Assembly: GCA_019358835.1 (NCBI GenBank)
Contig: JAHHIH010000002.1
Span: 335,242-399,241 of the forward strand
Length of the DNA: 64,000 nt
Source: Tildeniella torsiva UHER 1998/13D
Lineage (GTDB): Bacteria > Cyanobacteriota > Cyanobacteriia > Phormidesmidales > Phormidesmidaceae
Reading direction: 5' to 3'
The translations under genes were made by a program, and so were the position numbers. Positions 51,623-60,255 of the stretch are shown here, piece by piece; the first letter of the stretch is position 1, and every line of letters begins with the position of its first letter. The notes under the pieces were generated by a model. The model had not been told where the DNA came from and did no database searches. It saw only the letters and a list, made by a program, of their open reading frames with translations.

Positions 51623-52690
51623 TTAGGGAGCGACTAACGGGGCGGCGGCTCGCAGGGCAGCCCCAATCAGCCCCACCTGGGGGTTGAGCACGATGTGAAC
51701 CGGAACTCGATCGAGCAGGGGGCTGACCCGTCCCTTGTGGGTAAAGGCTTCGAGAAAAGCTCCGGCGGTCATGGCGTCAAGGTTTTTGGCAGCGATGCCT
51801 CCAGCCACGTAGAGGCCGCCGTAGGGCAGCAGCTTGAGGGCCAGGTTACCCGCCTCGGCCCCGTAGGCGGAAACAAAAATTTCCATGGCTTTGTGGGAGA
51901 GGCGATCGCGGCAGCCCACGGCGGCCTGGGCGATAACGGCGCCGGGGTCAACGGTTTTGGTGGAGAGGCCGGTTTGGCGTTCCCAGGAGGTGATAGCTTC
52001 GGCAATTTCGGGGGTTTCGGTGGCAAACTCGCGATCGCGCAAAAATTGGTAGATCGCCACAATGCCCTGGCCCGACACCACCCGCTCCACCGACACACGC
52101 GAGATCTGGTGCTTATCGAGCAGGTAGCGCATCAGCTGAAACTCTAGCTCTGAGCGGGGCGCGAAGTCGGCGTGCCCCCCTTCAGACGGAAACACCAGGG
52201 GTCGCCCGCTGGTGGCCAGGGCAAACCCCTGCCCCAGGCCGGTGCCCGCACCAATAATTGCCACCGGAGCGTTGCTATCAGGGTCGCCCGCTTGCAGGGT
52301 GTGGATGTCTTCGGCAGCGAGGCCAAAGACGCCGTAGCCGACCGCTTCAAAGTCGTTGATCAGCTCAACCCGGTCGAGGTCGAGTTCTACCTGGAGGCGA
52401 TCGCCCTCCAGCGACCAGGCTAGGTTGGTCAGGCTGGAGGTGTTTTCTACCACTGGCCCGGCGATCGCAAAACAGGCCCGCTCAGGCGCGTAAGTGTGCC
52501 CAGCGTCGATGGCGGCCTGGTGCAAAAACTCTTTCACCATGGGCACCAGGTCGGGGTAGGCCTGGCTAGAGTAGGTGCGCTCAAATTCAGTTTTGAGAAT
52601 CACCGGGGTGGTGGGGCTGGGCACGCTGGTCTCAACCAGGCGCAGAATGGTTTTGGTGCCGCCAATATCACCGGCAAGCAGATAGGTCAT
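51623..52690 (-). CDS. glk: Glucokinase
   Basis: Phosphorylates glucose with ATP (Glk family, non-ROK). The phosphate-1 motif is LLAGDIGGTKTILRLV. CFAIAGPVVENTSSLTNLAW, VELINDFEAVGYGV with the catalytic Asp, IIGAGTGLGQGFAL, and SEGGHADFAPRSELEFQLMRYL are typical. The end, GLYVAGGIAAKNLDAM, is the adenosine site. 355 residues, usual for cyanobacteria. Its start codon lies 23 bases inside the end of larE, so the two are co-transcribed. Confidence 0.95.
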   Translation of the reverse strand: MTYLLAGDIGGTKTILRLVETSVPSPTTPVILKTEFERTYSSQAYPDLVPMVKEFLHQAAIDAGHTYAPERACFAIAGPVVENTSSLTNLAWSLEGDRLQVELDLDRVELINDFEAVGYGVFGLAAEDIHTLQAGDPDSNAPVAIIGAGTGLGQGFALATSGRPLVFPSEGGHADFAPRSELEFQLMRYLLDKHQISRVSVERVVSGQGIVAIYQFLRDREFATETPEIAEAITSWERQTGLSTKTVDPGAVIAQAAVGCRDRLSHKAMEIFVSAYGAEAGNLALKLLPYGGLYVAGGIAAKNLDAMTAGAFLEAFTHKGRVSPLLDRVPVHIVLNPQVGLIGAALRAAAPLVAP

Positions 52691-53525
52691 GGCTGGAACG
52701 TTCTGGGGGGCTAACGACAGTTGCGGGCAGATCCTGGTTTAGCTTACCGCTGCGAAAGCCCTCTAGATCGAGGGTGACGTAGGTGAAACCGTAGTCTTGT
52801 AGCCCCTTTACCAGGGCTTCAAGATCGGTGGTGGCGACAAAATCCTTAATATTTTCTGCCGGAATTTCAATGCGGGCGGTGTCGGCCTGCGATCGCACCC
52901 TGAGCTGCCGCAGCCCCAAATGCCGCAGATACAGCTCCGCCTGGCCCACCCGCCGCAGCTTCTCTAGGGTGATGGCCTCACCGTAGGGAAAGCGTGAGCT
53001 GAGGCAGGGCTGGGCCGGTTTATCCCACCAGGGCAGACCCAGCAGGCGCGAGATCTCGCGCACCTCAAACTTGGTGATGCCCACTTCGGCCAGGGGCGAC
53101 CTGGCACCGCGCTCTTGCGCCGCCTGGATGCCGGGGCGGTAGTCTCCCAGGTCATCGGCGTTAACGCCATCCACCACGTAGGGGTAGCCCCGCCCTAGGG
53201 CCAAGGGCTTGAGGGTGTCGTGCAGCTCGCTCTTGCAGAAATAGCAGCGGTTGATGGGGTTGGCCGCGTAGTTGGGGTTGTCGAGTTCGTGGGTGGCGAC
53301 AATCTCATGGGCAATGCCGATCGCCGCCGCCTGAACCTGAGCTTCTTCTAAATCGGCGGGCATGAGAGAGGGAGAATTGGCGGTGACAGCGAGGGCGCGA
53401 TCGCCCAGCACGTCGATAGCAACCTTGGCCACCAGGGTGCTATCGATGCCGCCCGAATAGGCGATCAGCGCCCGATCCATCGCGGCGAATAGGGCTTTGA
53501 GCTGGTCAAGTTTTTGCGACACCAT
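52668..53525 (-). CDS. larE: Sacrificial sulfur transferase LarE
   Basis: LarE gives its own cysteine sulfur to build the nickel-pincer cofactor of lactate racemase and relatives. The PP-loop is ALIAYSGGIDSTLVAKVA. INRCYFCKSELHDTL and YVVDGVNADDLGDYRPG follow, and the donor Cys is in KPAQPCLSSRFPYGE. The last residues continue past the usual end (about 20 extra). 285 residues. No larA, larB or larC is seen in this window, so the target enzyme lies elsewhere. Overlaps glk by 23 bases. Confidence 0.93.
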   Translation of the reverse strand: MVSQKLDQLKALFAAMDRALIAYSGGIDSTLVAKVAIDVLGDRALAVTANSPSLMPADLEEAQVQAAAIGIAHEIVATHELDNPNYAANPINRCYFCKSELHDTLKPLALGRGYPYVVDGVNADDLGDYRPGIQAAQERGARSPLAEVGITKFEVREISRLLGLPWWDKPAQPCLSSRFPYGEAITLEKLRRVGQAELYLRHLGLRQLRVRSQADTARIEIPAENIKDFVATTDLEALVKGLQDYGFTYVTLDLEGFRSGKLNQDLPATVVSPPERSSHDLSACR

Positions 53526-53687
53526 AGTTGAGCTACAAAAGTTAAAGGGATGGGGCCTAGAAATTGGGCTAGACCAAAGGGCCGCCTATCCCCATCCTAC
53601 CGATGCCCCTTTCCCATTGACTATTTCTCACGAACGCAATGCCTGGTGTTTAACCCAATAGCTTCAGCAAATGGATGAAATATAAGG

Positions 53688-53933
53688 CTAAGGTGACGGC
53701 AGCACATCGTAGGGCTGGGGTTCTACATCAGCAACTTTTGCTAAAACAGCCGCATATTTGACGCGATCGCCCCGGTTTGCCCGCTCTTGCAAATAACCCT
53801 CGGTTGTCAGCGCAGCAATTTTTTCGGCGACAGCTAGGGCAATAAACTGGTCTATTGAGATACCATCTTGCTCCGCAAGCTTCTGTAAGCTTTTGTAGAG
53901 AGAGTCAGGCAGTTGAACGTCTACTCTACTCAT
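53688..53933 (-). CDS. RHH-type antitoxin of PIN toxin pair
   Basis: An 81-residue ribbon-helix-helix protein: VDVQLPDSLYKSLQKLAEQDGISIDQFIALAVAEKIAAL is the strand-helix-helix, followed by an acidic, proline-containing tail likely to wrap the toxin. The ATG (53933) overlaps the toxin's stop by 4 bases, so the order is toxin first, antitoxin second, unlike most such pairs. Expected to repress its own operon. Confidence 0.82.
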   Translation of the reverse strand: MSRVDVQLPDSLYKSLQKLAEQDGISIDQFIALAVAEKIAALTTEGYLQERANRGDRVKYAAVLAKVADVEPQPYDVLPSP

Positions 53934-54358
53934 GACAATGCTCCGATGGACTCTAAAAATTGCGCAGGTGTAACGGCCTTTAGTCCAAACTGCTCAACAC
54001 CCATAAAGTCACGCAGATTATACGTCACTACGCTATCACACTGCGCTTTGACCGCTAGTTCTAAAACCATATCGTCCTTTGGATCTCGAAGATAAGGTCG
54101 CCATAGAAAGAAAATTTGATGGTGAATGGCAACAGCACAGTGAAAATCAAGAAAGTCTTGAATCGCCAAATTATTGACAGTCAAAAATCTTGACTCTCGC
54201 TGCAATACATCTTCGTACTCTAGAACTAGCGGCACAGAAAGATGAATGTCAAACTGTTGGCAACCAACTCGCTCTAAAAGTCGAAACGCGCTCCCATTTC
54301 TCGATCTTAGCCCAGCTACGATGACATTGGTATCGATCACGATTTGGGGAACTGGCAT
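53930..54358 (-). CDS. PIN-domain toxin
   Basis: A 142-residue PIN-domain ribonuclease of the 'putative toxin component, PIN family' group. The acidic residues are in place: VIDTNVIVAGLRS, VLEYEDVLQRE, LRDPKDDMVLELAVKA and VVTYNLRDF. It likely cleaves RNA when freed from its antitoxin. It forms a module with the downstream RHH gene by an ATGA-type overlap. Codon use fits the host moderately well. Confidence 0.88.
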   Translation of the reverse strand: MPVPQIVIDTNVIVAGLRSRNGSAFRLLERVGCQQFDIHLSVPLVLEYEDVLQRESRFLTVNNLAIQDFLDFHCAVAIHHQIFFLWRPYLRDPKDDMVLELAVKAQCDSVVTYNLRDFMGVEQFGLKAVTPAQFLESIGALS

Positions 54359-54383
54359 AGTTAGGAAGAGAGAAAGCTTCAGA

Positions 54384-55592
54384 TTAGGAATTCAACACTG
54401 CCTCGTAGGCTTGCCCGGCTCGTTCCCAGGTGAAGGTATCTTCAATCAGCTCGCGGCCCCGCGCCGAGAGGGTGGCGCGCAGGTCGGGCTGGTCAAAGAG
54501 ACGAGCGATCGCCCCCACATACTCATTCACCGTGTTGGCCCGCAGCGCCCGCTGGGGCTGATCTACGGCAAGACCTTCGAGGCCGCGATCGCTCGCCACT
54601 ACCGGCACCCCCGTCGCCATCGCTTCCAGGGTTTTGTTCTTAATGCCAAAGCCGATGCGCATGGGCACCACGCACACCGTTGCTCGGTGCAGGTACTCCG
54701 CCACAGACGGCACTCGCCCGGTGACGACGACTCCCGGCAGATTGCCCAACGCCTGCACTTCTGCCGTGGGTTTGTTGCCCACCAGGTACAGCGTGGCGTT
54801 GGGGTAGCGCTGGCGCAGGGGCGGCAGAATGGCCTGGGCCAGAAATTTTGCGGTGTCTACATTGGCGATGTAGTCCATGGCACCGACAAAAATCAGGCTG
54901 TGGCCGCCGGGGTCGGCGGTGCGGTAAGGGAACTGCACTAGGTCTACGCCATTGGGCACTACGTGGAGCGGGATTGTTCCAGCGATGGGGGCAAAGAACT
55001 GGCGGTCTTCTTCGGTGGTAATCACCAGGTCGGTGAATTTTTGGGTGTAGCGGCGTTCGTAGCGGCGCAGGAGCGGTAAGTTGAGGCGATCGCGCAGCGG
55101 CTTCTCTGCCGTCCCCGTCTGAAGCTGATTCACCAGCGTGCCGTAGAGCGAGCTGTGGATATCGACAACCACTTTCTTCACCCGCTGACGATAGCTGGGG
55201 CGGACAAAGACCTCATTGACGCTGTGCTCACAGGTGATGGCGTCGCAGTGGCCACCCTCCACCCAATCGTCGATCCACTGCTGCATGGTGGGGGTGTGCA
55301 GGTAGGTGGTGCTGGGGGGCGTACCCGTAGCGAGAAAATGGGCAAAGCGGTTGATTTTTCCGCTCACCCCTGGCTGAAGGTCTGCGGCAGTGGGGCGCGG
55401 AAAGTACACCAGCTTATCCACATGGGTAGATAGGGCGCTGACCTCTGCTTCTGTGACCTCGGGCGATCGTTGCGTCACCAGCGTGACCTCGTGCCGTTGG
55501 GCCAGGTGCTTGAGCAGATAGAACGTGCGAATCTGGGTGCCCCCCAGCGTCGGCGGGTAGGGAAACGTTGTGGAGATCATCAAAATTCGCAT
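54384..55592 (-). CDS. Glycosyltransferase, family 4 (GT-B)
   Basis: A 402-residue GT-B enzyme. The acceptor domain starts MRILMISTTFPYPPTLGGTQIRTFYLLKHLAQRHEV. The donor domain has FVGAMDYIANVDTAKFLAQAILP, LYLVGNKPTAEV, VVTGRVPSVAEYLHRATVCVVPMRIGFGIKNKTLEAMATGVPVVAS with the E-x7-E motif, and GRELIEDTFTWERAGQAYEAVL. Similar proteins of the TIGR03087 type accompany exopolysaccharide or exosortase loci. It overlaps the upstream GT2 gene by one base (TGATG). Confidence 0.9.
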   Translation of the reverse strand: MRILMISTTFPYPPTLGGTQIRTFYLLKHLAQRHEVTLVTQRSPEVTEAEVSALSTHVDKLVYFPRPTAADLQPGVSGKINRFAHFLATGTPPSTTYLHTPTMQQWIDDWVEGGHCDAITCEHSVNEVFVRPSYRQRVKKVVVDIHSSLYGTLVNQLQTGTAEKPLRDRLNLPLLRRYERRYTQKFTDLVITTEEDRQFFAPIAGTIPLHVVPNGVDLVQFPYRTADPGGHSLIFVGAMDYIANVDTAKFLAQAILPPLRQRYPNATLYLVGNKPTAEVQALGNLPGVVVTGRVPSVAEYLHRATVCVVPMRIGFGIKNKTLEAMATGVPVVASDRGLEGLAVDQPQRALRANTVNEYVGAIARLFDQPDLRATLSARGRELIEDTFTWERAGQAYEAVLNS

Positions 55593-56584
55593 CAGACGGG
55601 TTCTCCCAAATGAGCAATGGTGCGGGCTGCCTCAGGCAATGCGGCCTGGGCCTGTCCCTGGCTGCGGGCGTGGGCGCACCACAAATCCAGCGGGGCGATC
55701 GCTAGCTCCAACGCGTTACCGCGTCCGTTCAGGAGCTTAGCGGTGGCCTGGGGCAATTCCTTGAGACCCCAGCGCAGTAGGCGGTAGCGCATTTCTTTGG
55801 CGGTGAGATCGCGCATTAGCTCTATCCCGTGCATGTCGTGGAGGTAGCGGTTTGAGCAGCCGTAGCGGTACCACTGGCTGCGCAGACCTTTTAGCGTATC
55901 TCGATGGCGATGGTAGACCACGGCATCGACGGCGTGGACGAGCTGCCATGGGGTGGCTTTCTGAATGCGCCAGCACAGATCGGCGTCCCCGCCCGTGGTC
56001 AAGTGGGGACGAAAAAGCCCAACTGTACCCAAAATCTCAGCCCGCACCGCCAGGTTCGCCGTTTGACCGTAGGGTAAGAAGGCATGGTTGAGGGTGTTGT
56101 GCTGGGAGAGGGTGCCCTGGCGATCGGCGTAGCGCTCCAGCCAGTTTTGGCTAGGCAGAGCTTTGATCTCTCCAGCGACCAGTCCTACAGAATGGTCGGT
56201 AAAGGGCTGCACCAGGGCAGTAAGCCAGCTCGGCTCAGGATGGCAATCGGCGTCAGTAAAGGCGAGAATTTCCCCGGTGGCGGCGGTGATGCCAGCGTTG
56301 CGGGCGGCGTAGGAGCTTTGGATAGCGCTGTAGGTGAGGGCGCGGAGGCGGATTCTCTGGGCGGCGGCGGCAGCGGTGGCGGCTTGGAGCAGGTCAGGGG
56401 TGCGATCGCAGCTGCCATTATCAACCAGCAAAAATTCGACGCGATCGGCTGGATACTGTTGCCCTACCAGCCGTTGCACCAGTTCGGGCAGATCGGCCTC
56501 ACCGTTGTAGATGGGCACAATCACCGACACCGAGGGATACACCATCGGCTGCGCCGCATCGGTTGTCACAGTGGGAACGGCCAT
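55592..56584 (-). CDS. Glycosyltransferase, family 2 (GT-A)
   Basis: A 330-residue GT2 enzyme. VSVIVPIYNGEADLPELVQRL starts the fold, FLLVDNGSCDRTPDLL follows, and ILAFTDADCHPEPSWL supplies the metal-binding DxD. The acceptor region has TTGGDADLCWRIQKAT and RHRDTLKGLRSQWYRYG. It is the first gene of an operon with the GT4. Together they probably add sugars to an exopolysaccharide or envelope glycan; the sugar is unknown. Confidence 0.9.
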   Translation of the reverse strand: MAVPTVTTDAAQPMVYPSVSVIVPIYNGEADLPELVQRLVGQQYPADRVEFLLVDNGSCDRTPDLLQAATAAAAAQRIRLRALTYSAIQSSYAARNAGITAATGEILAFTDADCHPEPSWLTALVQPFTDHSVGLVAGEIKALPSQNWLERYADRQGTLSQHNTLNHAFLPYGQTANLAVRAEILGTVGLFRPHLTTGGDADLCWRIQKATPWQLVHAVDAVVYHRHRDTLKGLRSQWYRYGCSNRYLHDMHGIELMRDLTAKEMRYRLLRWGLKELPQATAKLLNGRGNALELAIAPLDLWCAHARSQGQAQAALPEAARTIAHLGEPV

Positions 56585-56750
56585 CGTCTGTCACATAAGT
56601 TCTAGGGCAAACTGGTTCCAGTATGCCCATCACCTCTGGGGATGTCCCGACGCTGGGGCGGCGGCGGCACGGTCGTTGTGGGAATTAGACCAATCTACAA
56701 GGACGATCGCGCTTCTCGCTATACTGCTGAACGCAACCGTTGTTGGCTCT

Positions 56751-57659
56751 ATGCGTTCTCTCCTGCAACCAATCTTAGCTGCTGGCTTGGTCGTCACCCT
56801 TGGCCTGTCAGGCTGCGCCCCCGTCCCCGATGCGGCTGATGCGGCTCCAGAAGCCGTTGTCCCGGCAGAACCAGCGATGCCTCCGGTCTACGAAACCGTG
56901 AGACTGCCCAGCGCTACGGTGCATGTGGTCACGATTCCCGACCCGGTGCGCTACCCGGTGCAGGTGGCGGTAGTGGATGAGCTGGCGCGGGTAGATCAGA
57001 TTGCCGCCCAACTCTGTGGGGCTGGAGAATGCGTGACTGCCGCCCTCAACGCCGGTTTTTTTGACCCCAACAATGGCCTCACTACGTCCTACGTAGTGAA
57101 GGATGGTGCACTGGTGGCCGACCCTAACCAAAACGAGCGGCTGATCGACAATCCTGACCTGGCCAGCTACATGGATCGAATTCTAAATCGCTCAGAATTT
57201 CGCCGCTACGACTGCGGTGGCACTCCAAGCTACGACATCACCTTTCATCAAGAGCCTGTGCCAGCAGGGTGCGCCCTGGTGGATGCGGTTGGTGCTGGGC
57301 CTCAGCTGTTACCGCAGGATACCTCTGAGGAAGAGGGCTTTGTTGATCGCACCGCCCGCCGCGATGCCCTGGGTAGTCAGTCGCCCAACGCTCGCTCGGC
57401 GGTGGGCCTCAAGGCCAACGGCAGCGTGGTGCTGGTGATGGTAGCCCAGGTACTGGGGGTATCGCCCTCGGGTATGACGATGGCGGAGGTGGCAGAGTTG
57501 ATGGGCGATCGCGGCGTCACCCAAGCCCTCAACCTCGACGGCGGCAGTTCCTCAACGCTGGTGTACGGCGGCACCACCCACTACGGTCGTCTGAACAACG
57601 CTGGAGAACTGGTGCAACGCCCGGTGAAATCAATTTTGTGGGTTGAGAATCGTGACTGA
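56751..57659 (+). CDS. Phosphodiester glycosidase (NAGPA/DUF2233) lipoprotein
   Basis: A 302-residue exported protein. MRSLLQPILAAGLVVTLGLSGCAP is a lipoprotein signal with lipobox LSGC. The domain resembles N-acetylglucosamine-1-phosphodiester alpha-N-acetylglucosaminidase (DUF2233): CVTAALNAGFFDPNNGLTTSYVVKDG, GAGPQLLPQDTSEEEGF, NARSAVGLKANGSVVLVMV and the catalytic-like ALNLDGGSSSTLVYGG. It probably trims phosphodiester-linked sugars in the envelope. ATG 56751 is chosen; the frame is open upstream to 56511 but overlaps the GT2 gene. Confidence 0.9.
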   Translation: MRSLLQPILAAGLVVTLGLSGCAPVPDAADAAPEAVVPAEPAMPPVYETVRLPSATVHVVTIPDPVRYPVQVAVVDELARVDQIAAQLCGAGECVTAALNAGFFDPNNGLTTSYVVKDGALVADPNQNERLIDNPDLASYMDRILNRSEFRRYDCGGTPSYDITFHQEPVPAGCALVDAVGAGPQLLPQDTSEEEGFVDRTARRDALGSQSPNARSAVGLKANGSVVLVMVAQVLGVSPSGMTMAEVAELMGDRGVTQALNLDGGSSSTLVYGGTTHYGRLNNAGELVQRPVKSILWVENRD

Positions 57660-57708
57660 GAGGTCGTTTGGAGATGCGTCATCTAATAATGGATGCATAC
57701 CCATCCGC

Positions 57709-57757
57709 CCCCTACCCATTCACTCCCTACCCATCCACTCCCCCACTCCCCACCTGC
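57709..57757. repeat. Pyrimidine-rich short repeat tract
   Basis: Repeated CCC(T)ACCCATCCACTCC-like units between the glycosidase stop and the LRAT gene, running into the last codons of the LRAT gene: its final residues GSGGVDG are encoded by the tract. Similar to the CCCACTCA tract at 4226-4268. Confidence 0.6.
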
Positions 57758-58440
57758 CTCTCCACAAAAGCCCGATTTCGGTGAAGATTCAGCTCTAGCT
57801 CCACTAGCTCGCTGAGTTGAGCTGTGAGGGTTTCGATCCGCCGATTGGCGGCGACTTTGCGATGAAGGGCCGCTCTCGCCAGATCTTCACGGCCCATGGC
57901 TAGGGCTTTTTGGGCAACGCGGTGCCATTCGTCGGCTGCTTTGTAGGCGGTTTGCTGGTCGGCCAGGGTGGTGTTGTAGGCGGTGGCGATGTCGCCCAGC
58001 GCTTTTTGAAAGTTGGCGCGGGCTTCGGCGGGGCTGGTGGTGTGGCGATCGCCCTCGGCCAGTTGTCGCAGCTCGGGCAGGTTAAGCTGGTCGGTACGCA
58101 GGCCAAAGTTGGCCAGCTGGCGGCTTTCGTTGCGGCCTGTGGTACACCAAGTGGCGAAGTGTTCGCAGTTGTTGAGCAGCAGATCGTAACGGCGCTCGCC
58201 CAGGCGGCTTGTGGCCCGCTCGATCACAACATTGGGGGTGTAAATCAGCGACTGCCGCACCGGGTAAATCGAGCTGCCCCAGGAAAACATCTCGTAGCTA
58301 GTGCGAGCGATTTCGGCGATTTCTCCAGCTTTGCTGTAGTGGATGACGGTGCCGTCACCACAGTCGATACCGTGGTGCTGGTAGAGCCCGGGTACCCCGG
58401 CTAGGTCACGCAGAACGTAGATTTGGTCGCCCTTGGCCAT
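57727..58440 (-). CDS. LRAT-domain protein with helical C-terminus
   Basis: A 237-residue protein. The N-terminal half is an LRAT-type NlpC/P60 domain (MAKGDQIYVLRD, YQHHGIDCGDGTVIHYSK with catalytic His, RRYDLLLNNCEHFATWC with the catalytic NCEHFA Cys). Such enzymes move or cleave acyl chains on lipids. The C-terminal half (about 130-225) is a long helical region: FQKALGDIATAYNTTLADQQTAYKAADEW and IETLTAQLSELVELELNLHRN. It recalls PspA-like membrane-remodelling coils. ATG 58440 fits family starts. Its last residues derive from a repeat tract. Confidence 0.83.
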   Translation of the reverse strand: MAKGDQIYVLRDLAGVPGLYQHHGIDCGDGTVIHYSKAGEIAEIARTSYEMFSWGSSIYPVRQSLIYTPNVVIERATSRLGERRYDLLLNNCEHFATWCTTGRNESRQLANFGLRTDQLNLPELRQLAEGDRHTTSPAEARANFQKALGDIATAYNTTLADQQTAYKAADEWHRVAQKALAMGREDLARAALHRKVAANRRIETLTAQLSELVELELNLHRNRAFVERQVGSGGVDG

Positions 58441-58584
58441 AGATGCGGCTATCTCACTGAGAACGCTAAAGGCGCGATTAGCATCGCATTTGAGCACTGG
58501 GTTGAAACAGGTATCTATTCCAAAACCGCTCATCCTTGTTATAGCAGCCTGGTTCCCTGGGGGTTGGTGCGGGCATACACACCC

Positions 58585-59250
58585 CTAGAACCCCATTTCT
58601 CCCGTTGCCAAATCTAAGCTGAGCTGCCCCCCAGCGGCAGGAATTGTCATGCGATCGCCCGCGCGATCCAGCTCAGGCTCGCCACCCAACCAAAAGCCTT
58701 GGTCGGCTTGGTCAACAACCTCAGCTCGCGACTGGCCAGTAACCTCGACAATATCGTCAAAGCTGTACTGGGCCTCGACCTCCCCATTTAAACCCATCAC
58801 TACGATGGCGCGGGGACTGGCCACGTTGATCCAGTCATCCAGCAGTACGACGGTGCCAGCGTCATTCACCAAGGCCAGGCGGGGGCCGTAGCTGTGGGGC
58901 AGGGGTTGCGACCAGACCTGCTGGCAGCGATCGCCCAGGGTTTCAAACAGGCTAGCGGTGGTGCGCTGAGTGCCAGCAGCATCTCGTCCCAGCGTCAAAA
59001 TCAGATGGTAGTTGCCTGCGGGCGATGGTTCGTGGCGCAGGAGCGGCGGGTGAGGAATAGAATCCTGGCCAAGCACGGGCGGCGATTGCGATAGAAGAAC
59101 GATACCGGGCAGAGGAACCGAGCTAGACCAGGCCAGGCCCAAAGACAGTTGTGGACTGGGGATGCTTGCCGTCTCACTCAGGGGGATAGACCCGTTCACG
59201 GTAGCGATCACGCCTTGAGCTACCAGCAGCCAGCCAATCAGCATTGCCAT
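58585..59250 (-). CDS. Exported hypothetical protein paired with metzincin
   Basis: A protein of about 220 residues, no family recognised. A short hydrophobic N terminus (MLIGWLLVAQGVIATVNG) suggests export or anchoring. A proline-rich lead follows, then beta strands (NYHLILTLGRD, TTASLFETLGDRCQQVW, PRLALVNDAGTVVLLDDWINV, RAIVVMGLNGEVEAQYSF), with the look of a small beta-propeller or sandwich. The start overlaps the stop of the metzincin gene (TGATG), so the two are co-translated. It may be a partner or substrate of the protease; inference. Confidence 0.65.
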   Translation of the reverse strand: MAMLIGWLLVAQGVIATVNGSIPLSETASIPSPQLSLGLAWSSSVPLPGIVLLSQSPPVLGQDSIPHPPLLRHEPSPAGNYHLILTLGRDAAGTQRTTASLFETLGDRCQQVWSQPLPHSYGPRLALVNDAGTVVLLDDWINVASPRAIVVMGLNGEVEAQYSFDDIVEVTGQSRAEVVDQADQGFWLGGEPELDRAGDRMTIPAAGGQLSLDLATGEMGF

Positions 59251-60197
59251 CACCGCCCTCGGGGCTGCCAGCGTAGGTAGCCCGCCAGCAGCCCCGCTGT
59301 CAGCAGCGTCATCGCCGGGCCGTTGGGAATCGGTTGGGGAGCCTGCGTCGCGGCAAAGGCGGCCTCGGGCAGCAGGGCCAGGTCGGTGACTGGGATTACT
59401 TTCGGCGGGGCAACCCAGGGCAACGCATCGGGGGCTACCTCCGCCAGGGGAGGCAGCGTCGTGGGCAGTTCTGCGGGGGCGCTGTCGGCAGCGGGGCCGG
59501 GGGCAGTGCGAGCAAAGCCGCTGCTGCGGACTTCGTCAATCTGGCGATCGGTGAGTTGGTCTAGGCGCGCCCCGCTGGGGGCAATATCGTCGAGGGAGCT
59601 GGGCGAATTGCGAAAGCCGCCGTCGGTCATGAGGTTGTTTGCGCCCCTGGCCCCAAAGCCCTCATGAGTTAGGCCCAGGTTGTGGCCAATTTCGTGGGCC
59701 ACCGTATCGAGGCGGCCAGTGCCGTTGTTAAAGGTGAGAATATCGTCGTCAATCAAAACGCCGTTTTGGTCAATCCACGCTAACCCAAGGGTTTCAAACC
59801 CCTCGAAGGGAAAAATACTCTCCACAAACCACATATTGATGGGGCCAGAGGTACGGGTTGAGAGCGGGCTGCGTCCAAAGGCTCCGGCCCCACCGGCAAA
59901 GGCAAGCTCCGCAAACTCGTCTTGGTTGTCGATGGTGAGAAAGCGGCTGGCGTTGAGCCGATTGGGGGCCAAAAAACTGACGTCGAGGTTGGCCTGAGCC
60001 CAGATTTTGCGGGTTGCCTCTTCAAAGGTAGCTAGGTCGGCGCAAAAAATGCCAAAGTCGTCGCATACCTGAATGGGCTGAATGCTGACAAACCGAGTCG
60101 AGCCACTACTGCTCTGTCCCTCGCCTGAACAGGACACCAAAGCCGCCGAGAGGCCGCAGACAAGCAAAAACTGGGGCTTAAAAGGCACGTTGACCAT
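59250..60197 (-). CDS. Matrixin-type metzincin protease, lipoprotein
   Basis: A 315-residue zinc protease. MVNVPFKPQFLLVCGLSAALVSCSG has a lipobox-like VSC (Cys23). The catalytic zinc motif is intact: HEIGHNLGLTH with His168, Glu169, His172 and His178, and the Met-turn Met190 follows in NNLMTDGG. The domain start NMWFVESIFP and LGLAWID are matrixin-like. After a long Pro/Ala-rich linker the protein ends with a hydrophobic helix and basic tail (NGPAMTLLTAGLLAGYLRWQPRGR), the shape of a sorting tail but without a PEP motif. It starts an operon with the downstream unknown gene. Confidence 0.85.
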   Translation of the reverse strand: MVNVPFKPQFLLVCGLSAALVSCSGEGQSSSGSTRFVSIQPIQVCDDFGIFCADLATFEEATRKIWAQANLDVSFLAPNRLNASRFLTIDNQDEFAELAFAGGAGAFGRSPLSTRTSGPINMWFVESIFPFEGFETLGLAWIDQNGVLIDDDILTFNNGTGRLDTVAHEIGHNLGLTHEGFGARGANNLMTDGGFRNSPSSLDDIAPSGARLDQLTDRQIDEVRSSGFARTAPGPAADSAPAELPTTLPPLAEVAPDALPWVAPPKVIPVTDLALLPEAAFAATQAPQPIPNGPAMTLLTAGLLAGYLRWQPRGR

Positions 60198-60255
60198 TGG
60201 GGCAGAGACAAGCTTTCAGAACACCATACCCTGAGCAACCGTAGGATCAGGGAGA

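Noticed and set aside
52668..52690. glk/larE overlap as a sign of a frameshift
   Set aside because: Both proteins are full length with intact motifs; the 23-bp overlap is simple operon packing.
56511..56750. Upstream extension of the phosphodiester glycosidase
   Set aside because: It overlaps the start of the GT2 gene and would bury the lipoprotein signal 80 residues inside the protein.
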